Positions 10,471-10,637 of a DNA stretch of 10,637 bases are shown in pieces. The notes under the pieces are model-generated. The model ran no database searches and was not told the origin of the DNA. It was given only the letters and a program-made list of their open reading frames with translations. Position numbers and translations under genes: made by a program. Every line of letters begins with the position of its first letter. Positions within the stretch are counted from its first letter, which is position 1. Source of the DNA: Desulfobacterales bacterium (lineage in GTDB: Bacteria > Desulfobacterota > Desulfobacteria > Desulfobacterales > JAUWMJ01); assembly GCA_030613225.1 (NCBI GenBank), contig JAUWMJ010000057.1, forward strand, positions 1 through 10,637, in the 5' to 3' direction.

Positions 10471-10637
10471 ACTTGCCGCACCTTCGACTTGCCGCACCTT
10501 CGACTTGCCGCACCTTCGACTTGCCGCACCTTTGACTTGCCGCACCTTCTATTTGCCGCACCTTCTATTTGCCGCACCTTCTATTTGCCGAACCTTCTAT
10601 TTGCCGCACCTTTGACTTGCCGAACCTTCTATTTGCC
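10471..10637. repeat. 16-bp tandem repeat array, right end
   Basis: Ten contiguous units of CCG(C/A)ACCTT plus CGACTTG, TGACTTG or CTATTTG run from 10476 to 10635, and the window ends two bases into the next. The unit and period are the same as in the left array. Joining the ends gives an in-phase array if the two terminal C bases are counted once, which fits a circular molecule or an assembly broken inside the array. Variants cluster (three CGA, one TGA, four CTA), as in a slippage-grown array. Confidence 0.93.

Noticed and set aside
10386..10577. 63-aa minus-strand repeat protein
   Set aside because: Same cause: the 16-bp period lacks stops and gives a spurious 16-residue repeat.

Overview
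The window is a compact accessory region of moderate GC content. All well-supported genes lie on the plus strand, most with strong AGGAGG-type ribosome binding sites and several overlapping by ATGA. The ends hold about 1.6 kb of apparently non-coding, repeat-rich DNA. There are no rRNA, tRNA, capsid, terminase, Zot-like ATPase, HUH relaxase or recognisable replication-initiator genes. A GT9 (heptosyltransferase-like) enzyme next to a polysaccharide pyruvyl transferase suggests a Gram-negative bacterial host with surface glycans. I have an impression of Desulfobacterota-like genes but cannot demonstrate it. A tyrosine recombinase, dense small genes and matching 16-bp tandem arrays at both ends suggest a mobile element of about 10.6 kb. 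It may be circular and opened inside one array, or cut out between two arrays.

Layout. 1-169 is a 16-bp tandem array, followed by G-tract repeats, a nested palindrome and paired octamers ATGTCGTT (inverted orientation). 430-1000 holds a possible short terminated transcript and a broken minus-strand frame. 1002-2104 encodes a small helical protein, a winged-helix-like protein and the first of several 'SWQ-module' proteins. 2125-4326 encodes a single-HKD PLD nuclease, a cysteine-rich protein that joins an SWQ-like segment to an Ig-like region, a zinc-ribbon protein and a second stand-alone SWQ protein. 4421-7230 is a three-gene surface-glycan cassette: GT9 transferase, pyruvyl transferase, SAM methyltransferase. 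7298-7675 is the third stand-alone SWQ protein, followed by a good terminator. 7765-9419 starts with octamers and a promoter, then a catalytic-domain-only tyrosine recombinase and a run of small genes (coiled coil, hydrophobic helix, single-TM, very basic peptide). 9420-10470 is a non-coding control-like region with four related hairpins (compensatory base changes), a 145-bp imperfect palindrome and C/G-tract hairpins. 10471-10637 is the second 16-bp array.

Working interpretation (inference): this is an integrative or episomal element, satellite or plasmid-like, with its replication and transfer signals in the repeat-rich DNA. The recombinase and the octamer sites are candidates for integration or its control. 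The SWQ-module proteins are the signature family and have no known function; they are loosely reminiscent of DUF6266-type proteins. The glycan genes look like cargo that could change the host surface, for example in phage or immune recognition. The most novel aspects are the fourfold SWQ module, the mirrored octamer loci, the structured non-coding region, and the absence of any recognised replication protein.
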